NCBI GenBank assembly: GCA_003024985.2
Contig: PXIH01S0004495.1
Strand: one strand, 5' to 3'
DNA: 13,180 nt
Source of the DNA: Euperipatoides rowelli
Taxonomy: Eukaryota; Onychophora; Udeonychophora; Euonychophora; Peripatopsidae
Positions 8,525-13,180 of the stretch are shown piece after piece; position 1 is the stretch's first letter, and the number at the start of each line of letters is the position of its first letter. A program made the translations under genes and the position numbers. The notes below the pieces were generated by a model. That model had not been told where the DNA came from and searched no databases. It worked only from the letters and a program-made list of their open reading frames with translations.

Positions 8525-9177
8525 AAAATTTATATTGTGTTCTATTTTTTTTAAAGTAAATAAAATTTAACAAACTTAGTTGAATCTGAAGTCCAAAGTC
8601 TATATTTTAGCTTACTATGAATTTATTAGAAAATGTTCATATTTAACAACAAACAAAACAAAATATACATTTTATGTTGGTTATTTGTGAACAAATACCA
8701 ACAAAATATTGTATCTATAGCAGCAAAGTTACGCTATTTTAAAGAAATCGAGTGTTTTAAAATGAAATTATCTTAATGTTAGTGAATTATTATTTTCTTA
8801 TGTTATTTTTGTATCATCGGGTCTAAAAATGTATGGGGGGGGGGCTTTGATATAAGGCTTAATTTTTAAGCTGGAAATCTAATTTTTTTTTCTTTTGATT
8901 TAAGATACTGTATGAAACATTTTTTACATTTCATAAAAATGTTTATATAAAATTATATTCATAAATAATGTTAATCTTGATTAATTTTTTTTTATAAAAC
9001 CTAGTGCAGGTAAATTTGGGAAGTATGATACAAGTATTACTTTGTAACCTAAAAATATAATTAAATATTTATTGCTTTGAGATAGGGATAAATGAATCAC
9101 TGATTTTTTATTGAACTTAATGAGACAGTTGTTATTAGGTAGTCTGACTTTATATGGCAGAGTTTTATTCAAGTCCT
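8525..9177. other. AT-rich non-coding stretch
   Basis: Nothing convincing is seen. There is a G run at 8834 and a T run near 8986. A minus-strand open run (8981-9202) includes NFRLVMKDLNKTLPYKV, but it has no ATG and no clear donor, so it is not called as an exon. Confidence 0.5.
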
Positions 9178-9282
9178 TCATGACAAGTCTAAAGTTCTGC
9201 AAACAGCTTCAAGTCTTAAAGATTGCTTACTGAAATGCATTAAATAAAAAGAGATTTCTTTTTTCTTCTTCTTAAAACTTAC

Positions 9283-9488
9283 ACAGTTAAAATATTGTAC
9301 CGGAAAGCAAAATACTAGTTTTATCCAAAACAGAAATGCATCCTTTTGGAACACACAATCCTCTTGTACTTCGGTATGATTCATTTTCAGTTTGTAATAA
9401 CACCACTGTTCTTTCAAAAAATTTACTTGGCAGTTTAAACTCCTCAATAAGTTATCTGCATCAAATACTCCAAAAATCCCAAGCATAA
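9283..9488 (-). other. Candidate internal exon, minus strand, unknown product
   Basis: On the minus strand a CAG acceptor (bases just above 9488) and a consensus GTAAGT donor (RC of 9277-9282) bracket 206 bases that are open in one frame. The frame includes LLRSLNCQVNFLKEQWCYYK and MNHTEVQEDCVFQKDAFLFW. Charged and mixed residues make it more protein-like than most nearby frames, and an in-frame ATG lies two bases after the acceptor. Against it, the pyrimidine tract before the acceptor is weak. No neighbouring exon could be joined in phase, and a frame of about 100 codons (the open run extends to 9178) is only mildly unusual here. I do not recognise the protein. Confidence 0.22.
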
Positions 9489-9721
9489 CTGCAGATAATA
9501 CCTATGTTGATTAAAAGTAAACAAAGTTGCTTTCTAAATAGTTATCCTTCTAATTAAACAATCACCAATATTATTACCTGCATCAGAAATTTAAAAACTA
9601 ACATTAACCTATTGGCTTTAACAGAAAACAAAAGTATTTCCCTAAACGATGTCTGGGCCTTCAAACTTTTCAGCACCAAACATAACATACCATTAAGTTC
9701 ATTAACTTTCTAGTGTCATAA

Positions 9722-9940
9722 AGTTTATTTTTATTTGTAAACCTATTTTTCATTTTAAGTTATCAGCAGCTTGCTGATAAAACTGCAATACATAAAATAG
9801 GTTTACAAATAAAAATGAAGGTTGGTTTCCATAGAAGGTCACATTTGCTGGACTGGCCCTTATCAGCTATAGGTAAGGAAACATTACTTGACGGTTGTGT
9901 CAAGAGTATGACAAAAATACAATGTTTTATACAACCTTAA
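9722..9940 (+). other. Candidate coding stretch with strong splice donor
   Basis: The plus strand is open for 72 codons between stops. A pyrimidine-rich tract ending in TTTTAAG (to 9759) could be an acceptor, and ATAG followed by GTAAGG at 9873 is a strong donor-like site. The putative exon (9760-9872) would encode YQQLADKTAIHKIGLQIKMK and VGFHRRSHLLDWPLSAI, and the unspliced frame runs on to a TAA at 9938. The region overlaps the nested inverted repeat, so part of the openness may come from repeat structure rather than selection. I do not recognise the protein, and no next exon in the right phase was found. Confidence 0.2.
9724..9819. repeat. Nested inverted repeat (long hairpin)
   Basis: A perfect 23-bp inverted repeat has its arms at 9727-9749 and 9794-9816. 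It extends outward by two more pairs after one T/G mismatch. Between the arms is a second perfect stem: TTATCAGCA (9760-9768) pairs with TGCTGATAA (9772-9780) around a 3-nt loop. The segments between the two stems are 10 and 13 nt. The whole could fold into a stem-loop of about 96 nt. It may be a MITE-like relic, a cruciform-forming site, or a small-RNA precursor. The sequence cannot decide between these. Confidence 0.85.
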
Positions 9941-10647
9941 AACAGCAAGGCTGAGCACATATTTAAATTTTCCTTGTAATAAAAATGAATAATTAGAATT
10001 AACTTGTGCACTCAAATAAGTGACTCATTTATGACACACAAGCAAGTCCCTGAATTCACAAGAAAATGTAAACAGAAATTAAATATTAAAATACACAGTC
10101 CTTATATACACAGTTTATACTACTATATCAAGATATGTCTGTTGCTGCCAACAATATATAGGAAGACCTAAAAGAAAAAGGTTAGGCAGATATACAATGA
10201 TTGATAGAGATATATTCACCGAAATGAAACATCCACTAAAACACATGAATGAAAAGGTACCAGAAGAGTGAACATAATCATTATAAAATGAGGTAGAGGA
10301 GAACTGGAAAAACACACTAGGTGTTTATTGAATATTCAAAACAAGAATAGCACACTTTTGGTGTAATGTTTATAATTTTTCTATACAAGAAAGGCAACAA
10401 GTAAGATCTTTAAAATTAAGGCTAATTTCAATTTAATAGGATCAGATGGTACTGTTATCTTAGGAAATTAACATGTTTTCCTATTTGATTTAAATGGAAG
10501 AAATCATTTTTAATTTCTATGGTTTTATAGTCCATGACAGTCTAGTAGTATTTTGTAACAACAAGTAGCCTAAATTAGAAACAATAAAAATGCAAAACAC
10601 ATTAATATTGTCTTCACTTTAAATATTATATTCTTTAATTTTTTTAG
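9941..10647. other. AT-rich stretch around a possible LINE fragment
   Basis: Apart from the possible LINE tail at 10161-10271 I see nothing convincing. A minus-strand frame over 10115-10315 is the antisense shadow of that fragment. Confidence 0.5.
10161..10271 (+). pseudogene. Possible LINE C-terminal fragment (GRPK motif)
   Basis: The plus-strand frame is open from before 10092 and reads GRPKRKRLGRYTMIDRDIF, then EMKHPLKHMNEKVPEE, before a TGA at 10269. Many RTE-like and related LINE proteins end with a block G-R-P-(K/P)-x-R-W-x-D followed about 30 residues later by a D-R-x-x-W. Here GRPK and, about 33 residues on, E-E followed by a TGA that could derive from TGG (Trp) match that spacing. 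After the TGA, other frames read RRTGKT-like words. The evidence is only a short motif plus spacing, so chance or a host exon are alternatives. Confidence 0.35.
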
Positions 10648-10779
10648 AGACATCTATATAAAATACCAGAATTAGCTTTTCTTCGCAGGTATAGACATTA
10701 CATGTGCTTTATTCAGCACCTCGTATATAAGAGGACCAATTATCAGCTGCTAGGCAGTCCTAAGGCAATCTATCTAGAG
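10648..10779 (+). other. Candidate internal exon, 132 nt, phase 0-0
   Basis: A T-rich tract ending in TTTTTAG (to 10647) gives a good acceptor, and GAG followed by GTAATG at 10780 gives a usable donor. The 132 bases between are open in one frame (44 codons), reading RHLYKIPELAFLRRYRHYMC and then FIQHLVYKRTNYQLLGSPKA and IYLE. The length is a multiple of three, the residues are varied and charged rather than the Lys/Asn/Phe-rich output of random AT-rich DNA, and the opposite strand is closed by stops. I do not recognise the protein. The frame continues only 3 codons past the donor before a TAG, as expected for a real exon but also by chance. Confidence 0.3.
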
Positions 10780-10789
10780 GTAATGACCT

Positions 10790-11098
10790 AGTCAGATGCA
10801 GCCACAGTCCAATACTAAAAATTAACTTTACCTAAGATTTGTTGTATGAAAAAAAAAAACATTGATTCATTATACACTTAATTAGTTTTGGGTACCCTAA
10901 AGAGCCATGATATATTTATAAGACATTGATTTGATCAACAATACATGAGAAATAACATCCAAGGTGAGACCACAAAAAGATCATCATTATCACCACCATC
11001 TTGCATTGTGTCATCACCTATCCTAAAGAATTTTAAGTTTTTGTAATTAATTTAATCTACATTTTCAATAATAAATTCATTATAATTGGAAGAGCTAA
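10790..11098. other. AT-rich stretch with CAT/CAC-rich tract
   Basis: An imperfect CAT/CAC trinucleotide tract lies at about 10982-11002. On the minus strand it reads as an acidic run (MQDGGDNDDLF) after an acceptor-like TTTAG, but the open frame is short and no donor follows. No gene can be supported. Confidence 0.45.
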
Positions 11099-11381
11099 TC
11101 ATTCAACATGAATTTCTTTCAACATCCGTTTACATGTCTTGAATGGAAGTACAGACTGGAAAAACATTTTTTTTATTAAAAAACTTATCTGAATTTATGT
11201 TACCTGTTTCGCAAGAAAAGATAATTTGTTATGCTCAATCTCAAGCACTTTATGATCAACTTTCAGATTTACCTAGGCTAAATTTAAATTCATAAAAGGA
11301 ATACCTGAAAAATTAATTGATAATGGTGAATATTTCTCAGAATGTCATCTATTATTTGATGATTTATTATTGATTGTTGTA
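11099..11381 (-). other. Candidate three-exon chain, minus strand, tiny introns
   Basis: Three minus-strand segments join in phase. 11381-11305 (QQSIINHQIIDDILRNIHHY, ends CAG before GTATTC), 11272-11204 (VNLKVDHKVLEIEHNKLSFL, then AKQ before GTAACA) and 11155-11099 (SVLPFKTCKRMLKEIHVE, then TGA). The joined product would be helix-prone, with hydrophobic residues at heptad-like spacing in the middle segment. The implied introns are 32 and 48 nt. The first is shorter than most animal introns, which argues against the model. The plus strand is also open over part of this span (11141-11293). I recognise no family. Confidence 0.2.
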
Positions 11382-11680
11382 CTAAAGATAATAGGATTAT
11401 AATTGTTAAGTATAAGTAAATATATTTGTCAATATATGCTTAATTTAGGTGAAAGAACAACACATTGTACTGAAAATAATTATATGAATTAACAAAATTG
11501 GATAATTATTTCTAACAAAAATTTTAAACAAAATGTGAATTGCAGTAAATGACTAGTCTTTCTGCTCTGGAATGTTCTTTCAGGATAAAAGTATGTAAAA
11601 TTATGAAATGGTAAAAAAAAAATTTTTAACTTAGACAAGAAATAATTTTTTTTTTTTTTTCTTGTTTTGTTTTTAAATAG

Positions 11681-11968
11681 CGAATTGTGTGTTTTTATAC
11701 TTGAATCCTGGTTCCACCAATATGCACCTATTGTGAAAATGACCCAGGTACACTTTCTCGACGACAGAAAAAAGTTAAAACACATTTTGAATTTTTATAT
11801 ATTTTTAATACAAATAACATTTGGGATATTCAGGTAACCCAATTGATCACTAGCATAAACTATGCAATTGTGATGCTGTGTAGAAATCTTGTAAAACAAA
11901 ATTTATCTGTTGATGAAGTAGCAAAATGTAAATCAATTCTCAAGTCACCTTGTCGAAGAAGAGAATAA
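11681..11968 (+). other. Candidate two-exon gene end, plus strand
   Basis: An unusually long pyrimidine tract (11647-11675) ends in an AG at 11679-11680. The next 67 bases are open, reading ELCVFILESWFHQYAPIVKM and TQ, to a CAG followed by GTACAC at 11748. A CAG acceptor ends at 11833, and the following exon (11834-11968) continues in phase 0 as VTQLITSINYAIVMLCRNLV, KQNLSVDEVAKCKSILKSPC and RRRE before TAA. The implied intron is 86 nt. Alternatively 11681-11833 is one exon, since its frame stays open to the GTAACC there. The terminal segment, with mixed charged residues, looks like a protein C-terminus. I do not recognise it. A minus-strand frame at 11489-11785 overlaps and I treat it as a shadow. 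Confidence 0.3.
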
Positions 11969-12223
11969 TGATATTGTGTTTCTAAGTCATGGCTTAAATC
12001 ATAACTCTAAAACGTATAACCTTTAGTATAATCTTCACTAGTGATAATTCCTCACATCTTTAAACATTTTTTCAGTGTCTGAAAAAAAAAGCTATTTTAA
12101 GTATTGAGATAAAGATGGTTATAGTAGTCTAATCTAATTGTAGAGGTTTAAAGGGTTACTATCATAGAATGATAGATAAATTACATCCAGTGTTCAGAAA
12201 GTTTTTAAATTAAAGAAACTATT
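11969..12223. other. AT-rich non-coding stretch
   Basis: No gene, RNA or repeat is seen. If the preceding two-exon model were right this would be its 3' UTR, but no AATAAA word appears here in the plus orientation. Confidence 0.45.
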
Positions 12224-12345
12224 CCTTCCCCCTTTTTTTAAAAAAAGGAAATAGTTATATTTCTAGTTCCTTTTATAAAATAGGAACTAGTTCCTACAAC
12301 AGGTAATTTTAGTTCTTTTTTTTTAAAAAAAAAGGGGGGAAAAGA
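12224..12345. repeat. MITE-like element with inverted ends
   Basis: The left end (CCTTCCCCC, T run, A run, from about 12224 to 12249) is an imperfect inverted copy of the right end (T run, A run, GGGGGGAAAAG, to about 12345), over roughly 26-30 bases. The interior holds CTAGTTCC (12263-12270) with its reverse complement GGAACTAG (12283-12290), which runs on into the perfect 12-bp palindrome GGAACTAGTTCC (12283-12294). Size (about 120 bp), inverted ends and inner palindromes resemble a miniature inverted-repeat transposable element. No target site duplication was clear, and much of the terminal match is homopolymer. Confidence 0.5.
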
Positions 12346-13080
12346 TGGGAGATTCAAGGTTATTGAGGTATCACTGTGCTCAGAGGTTTGCTTGGAAAAT
12401 TTCAAAATGTTGGGGAAAAAGAGGTAGGACAAAATGCATCTACCTCTTTACCCCTTTTACTAATTTTTTTTTTTTTTCTGAGATGAATTTGTTATACTTT
12501 TATTTAAAAATTAAAACAAAACAATTCTAATTCATACTAAACACTCTCCCTGGCCCTAAAAATTGAATACTTTGGGATGAGTTTGTTTAATTAAAAAAAT
12601 TATTAAAGTTATTTTGAGAAGAGAGGGTAAAGTATGGTGTCATTCCTTGTATTCATAAAATCTGCTTCCCGCATCTAAAAATTTGAGTTAATATAAAAAA
12701 AAAAACCTGCCCTCCCACGTCCAATATGTGAAAATGAATTACCAGGAACTATATTCTTACTTTTAATGCCCTTAGTGACATTATTTATTGAATAAAATGT
12801 CCAATAGATTGTGAAATGTTATCATTTGAAATTTGACTTTTCAAAATTATTATTATGCTGTACTAAGCTATTTTTAAGTGGCTTGTGCAAACGCTTATTT
12901 AAAGAACAGAAAAGAAAACTGACTTTAAATGATAGCTAATGATTTAGTTAGTCTATAGCAGATGTGTCAGCTAATTTTTATATAAGATCTACGGTACTTT
13001 GCCAGTGAAAATTCATCCCGATCTACTCTTTAAAAAAAAAAGACCCCCTACAAAAATTTCATGGTAGATTCCCTTAGTGG
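12346..13080. other. AT-rich non-coding stretch
   Basis: A 61-codon plus-strand frame (12345-12530) begins MGDSRLLRYHCAQRFAWKIS but ends in a T-run-encoded Phe stretch, and I see no splice or homology support. The rest is homopolymer-rich with a G run beginning at 13082. Nothing else is supported. Confidence 0.45.
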
Positions 13081-13104
13081 AGGGGGGGGGTAGTGATGTG
13101 GGCC

Positions 13105-13180
13105 GGGTAAATACCCAGTGGGTAGGGTAAATATTTTTGGGTATTTACCCGGGTATTTACCCCTGCCCTGGGTAAATACC
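13105..13180. repeat. GGGTAAATACCC array in both orientations
   Basis: The 12-mer GGGTAAATACCC or its reverse complement GGGTATTTACCC occurs five times in 76 bases: forward at 13105-13116, a shortened forward copy at 13125-13133, reverse at 13139-13150 and 13151-13162 (directly abutting), and forward again from 13170 to the window end. Each unit is itself a 5-bp inverted repeat (GGGTA/TACCC) around a central AA or TT. The array continues past the window, so its full length and type (satellite, transposon end, or foldback) are unknown. Confidence 0.85.

Noticed and set aside
10982-11002. CAT/CAC trinucleotide tract as a microsatellite or acidic exon
   Set aside because: It is short and imperfect, and the acidic minus-strand reading has no donor and a nearby stop.
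12345-12530. 61-codon ATG frame on plus strand
   Set aside because: Half of it is low-complexity Phe and Lys from homopolymers, it starts inside the MITE-like end, and no splice or family support was seen.
1-13180. tRNA, rRNA, CRISPR, toxin-antitoxin or bacterial operon
   Set aside because: No tRNA B-box-like word with a cloverleaf, no regularly spaced repeats with spacers, and no closely packed long reading frames were found. The retrotransposons and composition indicate animal nuclear DNA.

Overview
The window looks like animal, probably invertebrate, nuclear DNA. It is very AT-rich (about 30% GC by eye), full of A and T homopolymers, has no bacterial-style gene layout, and carries two decayed non-LTR retrotransposons of families typical of animals. 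I could not name the species and found no intact gene. No rRNA, tRNA, CRISPR array or operon was seen.

Layout: bases 1-65 are a GC-rich junction. About 66 to 2000 (minus strand) is an RTE-like LINE with recognisable APE endonuclease, linker and the N-terminal part of its reverse transcriptase (RT). It is frameshifted and stops inside the RT. About 2125 to 3990 (plus strand) is a second LINE of the CR1/L2/Jockey-like group. It is 5' truncated, keeps RT motifs and C-terminal domain, and ends in an ATT-repeat tail. The two elements lie head to head with their 5' sides facing each other. Both are dead: there are several frame changes and, in the second, asparagine replaces the domain A aspartate.

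From about 3991 to 13100 the sequence is mostly AT-rich non-coding DNA. It holds small structured repeats: a 19-nt palindrome at 4858, a hairpin at 7226, a 120-bp-period duplication at 8118-8346, a nested hairpin at 9724-9819, a MITE-like inverted repeat at 12224-12345, and a two-orientation 12-mer array running off the right end at 13105. It also has two patches with more CpG (about 6650-6945 and 8347-8520), a possible LINE C-terminal fragment (10161-10271), and several short open stretches bounded by plausible splice sites (9722-9940, 10648-10779, 11681-11968 on plus; 9283-9488 and 11099-11381 on minus).

The candidate exons are the only hint of a host gene. They lie on both strands and I could not recognise any product. 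By a rough estimate about 8% of random codons here are stops, so open runs of 40-50 codons arise dozens of times by chance in this window. They are leads, not genes. No coherent undescribed system could be demonstrated.
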